The notes: generated from the letters alone by a model not told the origin. A DNA stretch of 39,461 nt from Pseudomonadota bacterium (GCA_029777855.1 JAKORL010000177.1:1-39461); one strand, 5' to 3'; shown: positions 19,401 to 28,876, counted from the stretch's first letter. Numbers and translations: made by a program.

Positions 19401-20171
19401 TAGTTTGACAAGCTTAATATCTTCTTTATGTGTTAGTATTCCATATAGTTTTGGATTTCTATTTTTATCAAATCCAAAAACGGGTGTTAGTGCTTGAGGG
19501 TCTAAGAGAGTGCACGATTGTATTTGAGTAAAACCTTCTTTTTTTGAATTGATAGAAGCAGCTCTGTCTATTCTCGAAGTAACTGTCCCATCTCCTTCAA
19601 TCGTTAAAATAGAACGATTGCTGGGGCGTAAGTTCTGCAACCTTCGAGTGTTGCTTGGTCCCGGAATTAACCCTTTGATAAATTTTTCGCTGAAATCATG
19701 TCTATCTCCGCGAAGAGTCTTAACAGAGTAATCGGCTAGAAAATCAGAAGGTAGTTCACCCGTTTTGAATTTTAGCGTGCGTAGACAAAAAAATTGTTGT
19801 TCCTCTGTTAAAAAGACTTCTTTATCGTTTAACTTGGGAAAATCGCCGCCAATAATAGGAAAAGTATGTTGAGTAAAATCATAAAAAGCTCGGGCGGATT
19901 GAGTATTTTTAAATGTTAGTTTGAGTAAGTTCGGCTTAAGAATTTCCTCGGATTTTTCCATGTCTTGAAAATGTCCAAATATGAGCGCATGCAAATTATC
20001 AAAAATTTCATCATCTTCTAAAATTTTTGAGGCTAGATAGGAATCGAAGTGATCCCAGGTTACTTCGGGTCCAATGTGGGCGATTGTAATCCGGATGAGT
20101 TGATTGAGGGTGTCTTGGTCTATGCTGCCCTGTATAGTCTCATCAAGTCGAAGTGTATAGTCTTTAGCCAT
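16446..20171 (-). CDS. Giant A-type paralogue A2 (1241 aa)
   Basis: It starts MAKDYTLRLDE at ATG 20171, the same start as A3 and A4. The module order is as in the other A proteins: YSVKTLRGD, LQNLRPSNR, LTHKED, YGTIGRPFD, TNEVLAR (about 313), LNPKFKIPILFYLKN, WVSVRLCLKE (about 574), VFEALFANQHAIAEYRL (about 770-788). The C-terminal segment is RHFALIILL...FWPNLHAIL, then LNGYFDGTDNIPDE. It is first gene of the A2-B1 pair and has its own promoter. Its tail (SIDDDLIKGWLDEIY) is acidic. No known enzyme family is recognised. Confidence 0.8.
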   Translation of the reverse strand: MAKDYTLRLDETIQGSIDQDTLNQLIRITIAHIGPEVTWDHFDSYLASKILEDDEIFDNLHALIFGHFQDMEKSEEILKPNLLKLTFKNTQSARAFYDFTQHTFPIIGGDFPKLNDKEVFLTEEQQFFCLRTLKFKTGELPSDFLADYSVKTLRGDRHDFSEKFIKGLIPGPSNTRRLQNLRPSNRSILTIEGDGTVTSRIDRAASINSKKEGFTQIQSCTLLDPQALTPVFGFDKNRNPKLYGILTHKEDIKLVKLLIEDYGTIGRPFDCNTEKDAKEQSMALRNSHFQRLYAPDEIEIFKTRKTSQLHLNDTTNEVLARKRLNLYRTMICICADNLEARLLADDFSKEILLYYAEHAKANGLKLNPKFKIPILFYLKNTKWVYTKRWFNMFIENPLHSIFMYTRLMRKEDSIRCREINDNRQLKSMKVASNEFEYLLGLGKIHLDSLLEPIAAEMPLSLFMMKRGYIRMLLRLLRALDKIEVETLFDFLLSKGFIEKNDTIISSLIMEEAFELATKFILATESKIDDLKIEIDSNGRNNNQSLSSYIIEKGNPRHFNYLGLEKTLKKAAEKKYWVSVRLCLKEFQTISEETVNFLFATACNHHDDSTYPEIVFLFKRYTIKPTNVKEEFQKAMTKQKWNLIQLLITHYDNPQELGLGNILIEALKFKQKDVALTILKKGLDSGWRYTYGQNNLLISLLFYCIKNHLNELLPQLHEFENLESDGYSDSRYWLTVDLARLHKNAQGIEHLECENRIRSPIVPNHIKLSLCFSVFEALFANQHAIAEYRLNLKKNDNFISVMHQFSEVFEETLTLFNFFLYRPESDLTYINAFIESLVDLTLKHKDISLLRNLQALMSNKFNICNSKTERAIVSTCLNKISPNNIEIIQTLIKTTTYIDIWKKQLLQKKDNKDLHYSTEYFEIAAPILMLLLTIRNCDDSFILDDDTIKDLFEYSVITSNTFLSEIIIKDLITSSTLQEALVSKAIQSSDSRYLDYLFNNYDLTIKYSHLSSNSEIFTCLKSLIILKELQKKKYQNTFSDWDYFKLWQCATSYDAWYGRTHKEGQKLFLNLLTPRVIRHFALIILLTLYRSRFKEVYLKSFWPNLHAILNHERIRNRINVSAQYDMAIEFFQEPSEHHLPLLDALNGYFDGTDNIPDETTANSTYQEVLRILEGAVPIKTHLPFFSQASRGAFNTETYYYIKEIDDLLKRNQEQPYAYSSIDDDLIKGWLDEIYTQQNINVY

Positions 20172-20196
20172 GGATTGCTCACATTTTTACTGACGA

Positions 20197-20225
20197 TTTA
20201 TACCATATTTGTGTGTTTAAATAAA
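20197..20225 (-). promoter_or_regulatory. Promoter of A2-B1
   Basis: On the minus strand: extended -10 TATGGTATAAA (hexamer 20197-20202) and a weak -35 TTTATT (20220-20225) at 17-nt spacing. ATGGTATAAAT is identical at A2, A3 and A4. The TGG before the hexamer fits an extended -10, which would offset the weak -35. Confidence 0.5.
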
Positions 20226-20240
20226 TGATTTCACGTTAAT

Positions 20241-23200
20241 TCAGAGGGTTTTCTGGGGCTCAATAGAGTCGGAATCTGGTTCGATTGTTTTATCGTGCAA
20301 AGGCGTGTTGTCTGGCTCAGGTTGTATGATCAATTGGTGCGTTTTTTTAACCTGTTCGAGCAAAATTGGTATTTGCTTTAGTTTTTTAGAATTAAAAAAA
20401 TCAAATTGCGAACCGCTATACAACTGTGTTGATTGATTGAATTCTATTAATGAGTCAACTGCGCTTGATATCGAATTAGTGGAGAGATAGTCACTCAAAT
20501 ACTTTTTCTTGTTGAGATTGATTTGTTTAAGTACTAAGACGCTCATTTCTAGTAGAGCGATCATTAGCTCTAGTTCATTGACTTTTTTGCTTTCAAGGAT
20601 AGCCTTAAAAAGCTCTTTTGATGTCAGTGTAAGTAACCAAACGTCTAAGTGATTAGAATGTTTAATAAATTCTGTCAAGGCTGGTCTATTTCCTACGGGC
20701 TCTGCGAGTAATAGGTTAAATGCAATCTGTTTTTCAACGCAGCAGGAACAGGTTTTTATCGAAGAAAATGTTTTTTCTCGCATTATGATACAAGGAGTAG
20801 CATTGCCATAGTATAAAAATATGTTCTCAATGCATCTAAAGGGTTCCATCTTCAATGAATAAGGGAGATGAGGTAAAGCATTTCCATAGGCATTTAACAG
20901 GATAGTTAATCCTGCTGGTATATTGTTACAGTTGGCCGAAATAAGTCCGAATTGACGACCATAATGAAATAATCGCCATTCAGCCAATTCTTTCTCACCT
21001 ATAAAATAGGCCTCGAAGACTAATAAACAAACACTTTTAAGAGGATCTGTGGAGTCTAATAGAGGGTTTGGATCGACTCTAGATTCTAAGTATGTTATGG
21101 CCGGTTTGTTTTTTAGCAATTTAGCGAGATCCAGAGCAAGTCTTAATCGCTGTTTAGCGCTGTCATTATAATCGATTATCTCATGCTGGAAGGAAAGCTC
21201 TAGTATTTCATGTATTCTGTGTTTCACGACGTAGAGTAAAGTTGATTGCAATAGATGTTCACGATCGTTTTTTCGCCATTTGTGCGATTTAACGACAGAA
21301 AATAATTTTCGTGCTAATCCAATTTCTCTACTACGGATTGCAACTAGTAGAGCGAACCCGAATTCAGAATAGTTTTCTGGATATTCGAGAGAAGACAAAT
21401 AAGATGATATTGTATTCCATTGTGGTGGTTCTTCTCTTGAGGCGCTCCACAATTCTTGATTAATTGCTTTTATAAAAGCTTTTGGTTTCCAGTGTAATAT
21501 AATTTCGTTTTCTAGGACAGGATCAATGTTTGATGACAATACTTTATTCAATGTCTCTTCATGTGTCTCATCACATTCTGAAAGATAAAATCTTACAGCA
21601 TCCCAATTTTTATTTTTTGCTGATTCCTCGACTTTTTTATTGATAAAAAATTGGAGATTACCGTGGAGAAGATTTTTTAATCGTGAAAACGTGGATTTCT
21701 CAAACTCCAACCCTTGTTTTCTAGCAATTGATAAAACTGAGTCAAATGTATCAGAATCGATGGTTTTGATCTCCGAAAGCAGGAGTTGAGTTAAATGCCA
21801 ATTACTCTGCCTTGCAACTCTTTCTAATTGATAGTGTAGCCATTTATCTATCATTCCTTTAGTGTCGGATTCGTAGTGTATTTCTGTGTGTTCTTTTAAT
21901 GCAGAATACAGATCTTTTTCAACTAATTCGTAAAGGAGGGTCAATAAAAAATCAATTTTTTTGTAGTATTTAAGAGGAGTTGCTTCGAATGTTATTGATA
22001 TTATTTCACGCTTCCAAAGAATAAATGATTTCGAGGAATGAATTAATGTGAGAATGTTGTCGATATTGCTCTCTGAGATTTTTGACAAAGACAAGGCTAT
22101 TATTATATTTTCTATTTTTTCATCAACGATATTGTATTTTTTATTAAACAATTCTTGTAATTGTCTGATTAGAGAAATATTCTTGCCTGGTAGAGATAAA
22201 TCGAGAAGGCATCCAAAAAATGCATTCAGATAGATATCTTCTTCCTCAGACACTAATTTATTAAAGTGTGATAGGGCGGATTCAAATTCATCTGAGTACG
22301 CCTCTAGAGCGCGAGCTGTGGTTGTTGTATCACCCATTAAAAGCCTGAATTGCGCCACTTCAGGTTGATTTGCGAACATGGCTTCAAAAATACTATAGCA
22401 TCGACTTAGAGTAAAATTGTAAGGGGCTATAGGTATGGGAGTATCCTCACCTCTGTGTAAATGATGAAGAGCTGTCTTGTTGCTATGAGCTTGTGCTAAA
22501 TCGACTGCTAGCCAGTACCGGGCTTCAGAATATTGATCGGGATGTTTGCTTTCATGTGCAAGAAGTTCTGGAAGTAAATTATGAAGCCCAAATCGAATTC
22601 CATAGAATAAAGTCGACGTTAATGCATATTGTATGTTTAAATGTGGTCTTGGGTGGGCTTGTGTCCCTAATCGCAAAATCATTGAGGCAGCTTTAGATTG
22701 TGAATCAGTAAGATCTGCTAGTAGTAAAAAATAGTCTTCAACGTGGTTGATAATAACCTCTAAGAGATAGTTGTTTGAGTACATTAACGCTTCATCTAAT
22801 GCTTTTTTTATGGCTTTGGCACTAACCTTCTTCTGTTTCAATAAGAATATGATATCTGAATCATTTTCAGCTTCTTTTCTTTTGCAGGCTGCGGTAAAGA
22901 TATGGTCTATAGTTTCAGGGCTGATGTTACTGTATAGATTTAGGCAAAAACGTACGGTGACCCAGTGTCCTTGATCAGCAGCCGATCTTAGTGTTTTGTC
23001 AATTCCCATAGCAGAAAAGGGTGGTGTATTATCAACTATGATATCATTGAGTGATGATTTGTAAGAATTTTTGAAATCTTCGTGGTTAGTTAGGATAATT
23101 TCAAATAGGTTATAGTCATATTTTTTTAAAGCGTTAGAAAGCGCTATTTTAATTGTGGTTATACTCACTTTTTTCTTTTTGAGTAAAAACACTATATCTG

Positions 23201-25013
23201 GTTTGCTAGTCTTATCTTTCTTATTGCATGCTAGGACGAAAAGGTAATCTATAGTTTCTTGACTGATGTTAGGATATTCTTTTAAGCAGAGACGTACAAC
23301 TACCCATAAATTTTTTTCCCCAGCCAATCTTAGAGTGTTTTCAAGACCGAAATAATTAATATGCCTTGGATTAATTTCCTTAATACAATCAATAGCGTTT
23401 GATACATCCAATTTTCTATTCGTTGTGTTCATTATTTTTGTTGCTATATCAAAAGCTTCTGCACGAATAAGGCCTTGCAAGATTGAACCGTTTAGAATCA
23501 TATGGTATTTTCTATTATTGACAAGTGTATGGAAGACGGTTGTTTTCAAGGCGCTCTGTTCGAGTGGATCATGCTCGCTCAGTCTTCGCGATGGTCTGAG
23601 TATTCGTAATAGCATGCGAATGGAGCCGGAGACCATAATATGCATTGCTAATGCCATATTGTTGATGCTGTGATTTGAATCAACGAGCATTTTAGCCGTG
23701 ATCTTATCCAGGCCTAGTAAAAACTCAAAATTACCCTTATCGATGCATGCATTTCTTGTGTGTTTATTAACATAAATTTGTGTGGCAGTTTTCCTATCTT
23801 GATTTTGCATTAACCTCGTATAGAGATAAATACGATGTCTTGGTACTTTATTCAGTTCTCCAATATTTCTATTTTTTATGTAAAAAATAATGGGTATTTT
23901 AAACTTTGGATTAAGTTGGATGCCTTGGCTTTTTGCATATTGAGTATAGGCTTCCAGAATTTCTTCTGCAAAATCTTTTGCTAGAAGTCGAGCTTCTAGG
24001 CTATCTGCACAGACGCAAATCATATTTCTAAAAAGATTAAATCGTAATCTGGCGAGTACTTCATTAGTATTTTCTTGGCGTTTTCTTATTTCACTATTTT
24101 TAGAAAGGAAAGTTACAAATTCTTCTGGTGAATAAAGAATTTCATTATACTGGTTTCTTAGGGTTTTTGCTTTGTTTGTTGCCTCGTGTTCAGAATCTGC
24201 ATCGAAGGGTCTAGCAATCGTCCCGCCATCATTGATCAATAAACGGTTAAGTCTTACGTCCTTTCTGTGTGTGAGAATTCCGTAGAGTTTTGCTTCTCGA
24301 TTTTTATCAAATCCGAAAGGCGGTGTCGTTGCATCAGATCCTAGATAGGTACAAGATTGATTTTGAGTAAAAGTAGTATCAGTAGCCTTTTCTACTGCGG
24401 CGTGAGTTGCTCTAGATCGAACGGATCCATCTCCCATGATGGTGTAAGCTTCCCTTTCTTTAGGACGTAGATTTTGTAGGCGTCGAGTGCCATCTGAAGT
24501 TGGAATGATTCCTTTAATAAATTTATCGCTGTAGTCCTCTTGATCAGCACGCAGAGTTTTTAGAAAGTAATCAGCCAAAATTTCGGAGTGCAAATCACCG
24601 GTATGTAGTTTGGCTCCTAGTCTACAGAAAAAGAGTTGGTCATCGGTTAGGAGTATCTCGTTATTATTGATTTTAGGGTATTCTGAATGAATGATAGGAA
24701 AGGTATGTTGGGTGAAAGTAAAAAATGCTTGCGCAGTTTGAGCATCGTTGAAGCTCAACTTATGTAAATGGTTTTCTAGGGGTGTTTCGGAAGTTTCAGA
24801 TTGTTGAAACAGCGTATAAATAGACGCATGTAAATTGTCGAAAATTTCATGGTCGTCAGAAATTTTAGATCCTAAATAGCCTTCGAAGTGGTCCCATGTC
24901 ACTTCAGGACCTATCCTAGCAATGGTGATCTGGATGAGGCGATTTAGCGTTTCTTCGCATGAACTGCCTTTTAAGGACTCATCAAGTTCTAATGTGTAAT
25001 CTTTAGCCATCAT
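20241..25013 (-). CDS. A3: 1590-residue A::B chimera with an internal duplication
   Basis: ATG codons at 25013 and 25010 are both usable; the second matches the MAKDYT start of A2. Residues 1 to about 1050 are A-type: TNEVLAR near 314, LNPKFKIPIIFYIKN, a WVVVRLCLKE repeat near 565, and IFEAMFANQPEVAQFRL. From about residue 1150 the sequence is B-type: ARKLFSVVKSHKWR, VFEAYFIGEKELAEWRLFHYG, FIKHSNHLDVWLLTL and a C-terminal FDFF segment. About 200 residues of the B C-terminal half, and the B tail DIVFYL, are missing. A 114-residue unit containing the W-V-x-V-R motif occurs twice in tandem near residues 555-760, and a weaker third copy lies near 1125. It has its own promoter and no B partner behind it, as expected if it represents a fused A-B pair. 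Confidence 0.8.
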   Translation of the reverse strand: MMAKDYTLELDESLKGSSCEETLNRLIQITIARIGPEVTWDHFEGYLGSKISDDHEIFDNLHASIYTLFQQSETSETPLENHLHKLSFNDAQTAQAFFTFTQHTFPIIHSEYPKINNNEILLTDDQLFFCRLGAKLHTGDLHSEILADYFLKTLRADQEDYSDKFIKGIIPTSDGTRRLQNLRPKEREAYTIMGDGSVRSRATHAAVEKATDTTFTQNQSCTYLGSDATTPPFGFDKNREAKLYGILTHRKDVRLNRLLINDGGTIARPFDADSEHEATNKAKTLRNQYNEILYSPEEFVTFLSKNSEIRKRQENTNEVLARLRFNLFRNMICVCADSLEARLLAKDFAEEILEAYTQYAKSQGIQLNPKFKIPIIFYIKNRNIGELNKVPRHRIYLYTRLMQNQDRKTATQIYVNKHTRNACIDKGNFEFLLGLDKITAKMLVDSNHSINNMALAMHIMVSGSIRMLLRILRPSRRLSEHDPLEQSALKTTVFHTLVNNRKYHMILNGSILQGLIRAEAFDIATKIMNTTNRKLDVSNAIDCIKEINPRHINYFGLENTLRLAGEKNLWVVVRLCLKEYPNISQETIDYLFVLACNKKDKTSKPDIVFLLKKKKVSITTIKIALSNALKKYDYNLFEIILTNHEDFKNSYKSSLNDIIVDNTPPFSAMGIDKTLRSAADQGHWVTVRFCLNLYSNISPETIDHIFTAACKRKEAENDSDIIFLLKQKKVSAKAIKKALDEALMYSNNYLLEVIINHVEDYFLLLADLTDSQSKAASMILRLGTQAHPRPHLNIQYALTSTLFYGIRFGLHNLLPELLAHESKHPDQYSEARYWLAVDLAQAHSNKTALHHLHRGEDTPIPIAPYNFTLSRCYSIFEAMFANQPEVAQFRLLMGDTTTTARALEAYSDEFESALSHFNKLVSEEEDIYLNAFFGCLLDLSLPGKNISLIRQLQELFNKKYNIVDEKIENIIIALSLSKISESNIDNILTLIHSSKSFILWKREIISITFEATPLKYYKKIDFLLTLLYELVEKDLYSALKEHTEIHYESDTKGMIDKWLHYQLERVARQSNWHLTQLLLSEIKTIDSDTFDSVLSIARKQGLEFEKSTFSRLKNLLHGNLQFFINKKVEESAKNKNWDAVRFYLSECDETHEETLNKVLSSNIDPVLENEIILHWKPKAFIKAINQELWSASREEPPQWNTISSYLSSLEYPENYSEFGFALLVAIRSREIGLARKLFSVVKSHKWRKNDREHLLQSTLLYVVKHRIHEILELSFQHEIIDYNDSAKQRLRLALDLAKLLKNKPAITYLESRVDPNPLLDSTDPLKSVCLLVFEAYFIGEKELAEWRLFHYGRQFGLISANCNNIPAGLTILLNAYGNALPHLPYSLKMEPFRCIENIFLYYGNATPCIIMREKTFSSIKTCSCCVEKQIAFNLLLAEPVGNRPALTEFIKHSNHLDVWLLTLTSKELFKAILESKKVNELELMIALLEMSVLVLKQINLNKKKYLSDYLSTNSISSAVDSLIEFNQSTQLYSGSQFDFFNSKKLKQIPILLEQVKKTHQLIIQPEPDNTPLHDKTIEPDSDSIEPQKTL
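22720..23355 (-). repeat. Tandem duplication of a helical-repeat unit inside A3
   Basis: Two copies of about 114 codons lie head to tail. Copy 1 begins GLENTLRLAGEKNLWVVVR near 23350. Copy 2 begins GIDKTLRSAADQGHWVTVR near 23008. Both continue with NIS-x-ETID-x-[LI]F-x-x-AC and D-I-[VI]-FLLK-x-KKVS. The other A proteins have this unit once, so the duplication is specific to A3. Confidence 0.75.
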
Positions 25014-25037
25014 ATTAGCTCTATATTGTAATGTTTA

Positions 25038-25066
25038 TTTATACCATAATGTATCGGTAAATTCAA
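25038..25066 (-). promoter_or_regulatory. Promoter of A3
   Basis: On the minus strand: TTGAAT (25061-25066), 17-nt spacer, TATAAA (25038-25043) within ATGGTATAAAT. The predicted leader is about 20 nt. Confidence 0.6.
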
Positions 25067-25081
25067 TGCTTTCCATTAAAA

Positions 25082-28000
25082 TCAAAGGTAAAACACGATG
25101 TCCGCGGGGTCTGGTACCGTCTTAGATTGGTGATTATCAATGTCTTCAGGAGTATAAAATAGTTGATTGGCTGTTGATAATAGCTTATTGAGCACTGAAG
25201 TAAGCTCCCTGGTTTTTCCGAGCCTAAAAAAATCAAAGGAGTATGTAGGCATTGTGCTGGTTAAAAGGTAAAGTAAATTGTTGTAAGTGGAGAGTAAAAT
25301 TTGTTGATTGGGTGGGGTATCAAAATCTGTTGTATGAGAAAAATAGTTGTTTAGAATTGTGAGTATCTTTTTTTGCATGCGCCAATAGTTATTATCGATG
25401 GAATCACAAGTACGATGTTTAGTTTTGACATTGTCTGCAATTGTTCTGAATGGATTATAAATATTCCATCGGGTCAGAGAACTAAAGGACCATGGGCCAC
25501 TGTAATCTTTGAAAGTGTCTTCGATCATGATCATGCTGTATATCAGTGTATAGTGTCCATTGAGGATGGGGCCTAGTCTTCTTGTGAGAATATCAGAACA
25601 ATCATTGGGGTTGCCTAATATTATAAACTTAATGGTAATCCAAAGCTCTAAGAAAGCCCAAAAATTCGAGGGGTTATCAAATTCATCATTATTCATTGCA
25701 TCGACTAATGGTGCAATCTTCCAATATTGTTTTTCTTTTATTGCCAGTAGAATATGTTCTTTCTTTACAGAAAAAGAGTATTTGGTCAAATAGTTATTAA
25801 ATTCATCAAGGCCGAAGTGAATTGATTGAAGTGGTTTTTTAATCATGGCATTAAGAAAATCACCGCCTATTTCTTGAATTAATAGTGGCTTTGAAAAAAT
25901 AGAATGGATTGCATTACTGTGTTTTAACTCAAACACGGTGGTAAATATAGAGATTATTGAATCATAATGTGTGCTATCTATTGTGATAATATCCAGTATG
26001 TAAAGGGCAAGTTCAATATAGGCTTGCGTCCTTATTTTTTCTTTCTCTCGATCTGTTTTGGATTTATTATATTCTTGAGGAAATGTCTGTGCTAGTTTTA
26101 TAGTTAGATTTTTAATCCAGGTATTTAAACGAGTGGAATCTTTGATTATATCTTTTAGAGACTGGATATGCTCAAGAGGAAATTCTTCAAGTAACTTCCG
26201 AGAGATCTCTGATTCTGAGTAATTATTGTCTGGTTCAAAAAAAGAGATCACGATTTTTTCAAGGGATTTATATAGAGGGTAATTGAGGTAATACAGATAA
26301 ATATTTGCAATTAAGGTGAAAGGATAGGTGTATGGCTTTTTCTTGCAGATGGTAGGTATTACTTTTCCATAGGCTGGTATAATGATATTTAATCCATCTA
26401 CGACATTGTTACAATCTCGGGGTAGAACGTCGAATGTTTGCCCATAATGGAAAAGACGCCATTCGGCCAGTTCCTTTTCTTCTAAAATATAGGCCTCAAA
26501 AACTAATCTACATACGCCTGTTACTGCATCACTAAAGTCTATTGAAGCGTGTGAGTCTATTTTAGTCTGGAGGAATTCGATGGCGGGAGTATTATTTTGA
26601 GTTTTTGCTAAATCAAAGGCCAGTCTTAGTCGCGTTACTGATTCTTCGTCCTGATGACTTGATTCATGTTCGTATGCTTGCTCGAGGAGATCATTAAGGC
26701 TGAACTTAACGACATAAAATAAAGACGATTGAAATTGAAATTTTTCTCTACCGAATACTCTCCAGCTTTGAGATTTGGCGATCTTGAGTAAATCACGAGT
26801 CAGTTTAAATTTTTTGTGACGTAGAGCTAAAATCAGTGAGCGGCTAAATTCAGGGATGTTTTCAGGGGATTTATACAGTTTCAAAAATAATTCTATTGAA
26901 GTCCAGTCAATGGGTTTTTGCAGATTTGCATCGAAAATTGCAGAATTTACATTGATATCGTTTCCTGCGCCTAGTTTCAATAATAGGGCTATTTCGCTAT
27001 GTTGTTTTTGTTTACTCGCTTTTGTTAGAAGCTCATTTAGAGTCGATTGGTCTATTTGTTTAATCTCTTTAAGGCAAAGCCTCACTGTGATCCAATAGTT
27101 GTAGTTCGCTGCGGTTAGAAGAAGATATTGAAGTCCTACAAAGTTTATTTGGCGTGGGCTCCCGTTTTCCACCAGATAATGTGTCAGCTTCGCTTCACGG
27201 TATTTTAAACCCATTACATTTGAATTTGTTGCGTCAATGAGTTTCTTGGCAAGCTCAAAGGCTTCTATTCTAATAAGTTCAGAAATTATGACATTATTTT
27301 TAGCAATCAGTCCTTGTTGTAGTAACTTATCAAAAATAACATTCAATATGTTAGGGTCTGTAGAGAGCATTTTTTTAAGTCGGGCTGGTCTTAAAAGACG
27401 TATCAGCATTCGAGCATAGCCTGAATTTAACATAAAAAGTGCCAGTGGGGCTCCATCTGTTTTATCAAAGAAAATTTCTGGAATGAGCTCTTCGAGCCCC
27501 AAGAGAAATTCAAAATCGTGTTTTTTATAGCATTCATGGCGATGAGCTTTATCTCTGTATATAATGTGGCATTGTTCGACATCTTGTTGGCGCATTTTTT
27601 TAGAGTATAGCGATAATTCATGTCCTTCAAGAATAGGAAGGACTTTCTTGTAAAGTGGTTTTTTTGAGGGATCAGGTTTTAGGTATATGACAATAGGTAG
27701 TCTGAAATTCGGATTAACAACCTGACCTTTTTCTAACATTGAGGCAGTAAAATTTTCTAACAGTTCTTCAGCAAAATCAAAAGCCAGTAGTCTAGAGTTG
27801 AAAGTATTGGCACAAATACTTACAAAACTTTTGTGGGGGTTGAATCTTAATCGGGCTAAAACTTCGTTAGTGTGTGAATCCATGATCCTTGCAGTCATGT
27901 TGGCTTTTTCGAATTCGTCTCGCTGATTGAGATCGAATCGGATTTTAAGGCTTGAAAATCTCTTGACTCGTATTGCTTGTTGATGCGCTGAGCCAAGGTC

Positions 28001-28861
28001 ATTAGTTTCAAAAGGTCTGGTAACTGTCCCAGCATCATATTTCAAAAACTGCTGTATCATTAAATCGTCGTGGTGAGTCATGAGTCCATATAATTTATCT
28101 CTACGACTAAAGCCAAAAGCAGAGCTTAAGTGCATATCGTCGATGAAGGTTACCGATTGTATCTGTGTGAAGCCTTTTTTACTCTCGGCATGATTTTGTT
28201 TTTTATCGAGTCTTGAAATGATCTGTCCATCTGCTCGAATGATATAGGCGCTTCGGTTTTTAGGTCTTAAATTTTGAAAGGCTCTTTTTCCCTCGTCAGT
28301 GTTGAAAAGAGTCGTTAAAAAAGAGCTGCTGAAATCGACTGAATCGGCGCGTAGCGTTTTAAGATAGAAATTCTTGGTGAAACTTGCTGTTAATCCATTT
28401 TTGCCCAGCAGCATCATTCTGATCATGAAAAAATGCTGATCCAGGTTGACTGCTAGTGTCTGATCGTTAAGTGAGGGATAATTTGGGTATGTGATGGGTA
28501 ATATGTGGTGTAAAAAATGAAGTGAAGCTAAAGCGTGTTGAGCGCTTTTAAATGTAATTTTTACATGTTTTGAGTTTTTTGTTTCATGCTCTGAATATTG
28601 AAATAGGGCGGTTAGAATATGAGGGTGCATAAAGTCATTTAATGGGTCATCAAGCTCTAACCTAGATAGTACAAAGTCCTCAAAATGCCCCCAATCTAAT
28701 GCCACAGTTTCTCCGTTTGCGATTACTTGTGATCCGATGAAAGGAATTGTTTGGATAGCAAGATTTCTTAAATTGTCTGTAATAATTGTGTTGGTTTTAG
28801 AAGAGCGAACATCTTCCTGAGAGCTCAGGCAATTACTCCAATGTTCGATTATTTCAATCAT
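25082..28861 (-). CDS. Giant B-type paralogue B2 (1259 aa)
   Basis: ATG 28861 has GAGAG 9 nt upstream, and that site directly follows the stop codon of A4, which suggests translational coupling. The family motifs are in the same order as B1: FYLKTLRAD, LRPKNRSAY, FTQIQSVTFIDD, MTHHDD, AGTVTRPFE, TNEVLAR (about 330), WITVRLCLKE (about 588), VFEAYILEEKELAEWRL (about 786). The C-terminal module LNNYF...TYNNL...FDFF precedes a variable linker and the conserved end PDPADIVFYL. No promoter is visible in the 15-nt gap to A4. The function is unknown. Confidence 0.8.
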   Translation of the reverse strand: MIEIIEHWSNCLSSQEDVRSSKTNTIITDNLRNLAIQTIPFIGSQVIANGETVALDWGHFEDFVLSRLELDDPLNDFMHPHILTALFQYSEHETKNSKHVKITFKSAQHALASLHFLHHILPITYPNYPSLNDQTLAVNLDQHFFMIRMMLLGKNGLTASFTKNFYLKTLRADSVDFSSSFLTTLFNTDEGKRAFQNLRPKNRSAYIIRADGQIISRLDKKQNHAESKKGFTQIQSVTFIDDMHLSSAFGFSRRDKLYGLMTHHDDLMIQQFLKYDAGTVTRPFETNDLGSAHQQAIRVKRFSSLKIRFDLNQRDEFEKANMTARIMDSHTNEVLARLRFNPHKSFVSICANTFNSRLLAFDFAEELLENFTASMLEKGQVVNPNFRLPIVIYLKPDPSKKPLYKKVLPILEGHELSLYSKKMRQQDVEQCHIIYRDKAHRHECYKKHDFEFLLGLEELIPEIFFDKTDGAPLALFMLNSGYARMLIRLLRPARLKKMLSTDPNILNVIFDKLLQQGLIAKNNVIISELIRIEAFELAKKLIDATNSNVMGLKYREAKLTHYLVENGSPRQINFVGLQYLLLTAANYNYWITVRLCLKEIKQIDQSTLNELLTKASKQKQHSEIALLLKLGAGNDINVNSAIFDANLQKPIDWTSIELFLKLYKSPENIPEFSRSLILALRHKKFKLTRDLLKIAKSQSWRVFGREKFQFQSSLFYVVKFSLNDLLEQAYEHESSHQDEESVTRLRLAFDLAKTQNNTPAIEFLQTKIDSHASIDFSDAVTGVCRLVFEAYILEEKELAEWRLFHYGQTFDVLPRDCNNVVDGLNIIIPAYGKVIPTICKKKPYTYPFTLIANIYLYYLNYPLYKSLEKIVISFFEPDNNYSESEISRKLLEEFPLEHIQSLKDIIKDSTRLNTWIKNLTIKLAQTFPQEYNKSKTDREKEKIRTQAYIELALYILDIITIDSTHYDSIISIFTTVFELKHSNAIHSIFSKPLLIQEIGGDFLNAMIKKPLQSIHFGLDEFNNYLTKYSFSVKKEHILLAIKEKQYWKIAPLVDAMNNDEFDNPSNFWAFLELWITIKFIILGNPNDCSDILTRRLGPILNGHYTLIYSMIMIEDTFKDYSGPWSFSSLTRWNIYNPFRTIADNVKTKHRTCDSIDNNYWRMQKKILTILNNYFSHTTDFDTPPNQQILLSTYNNLLYLLTSTMPTYSFDFFRLGKTRELTSVLNKLLSTANQLFYTPEDIDNHQSKTVPDPADIVFYL

Positions 28862-28876
28862 TATTATATGCTCTCT

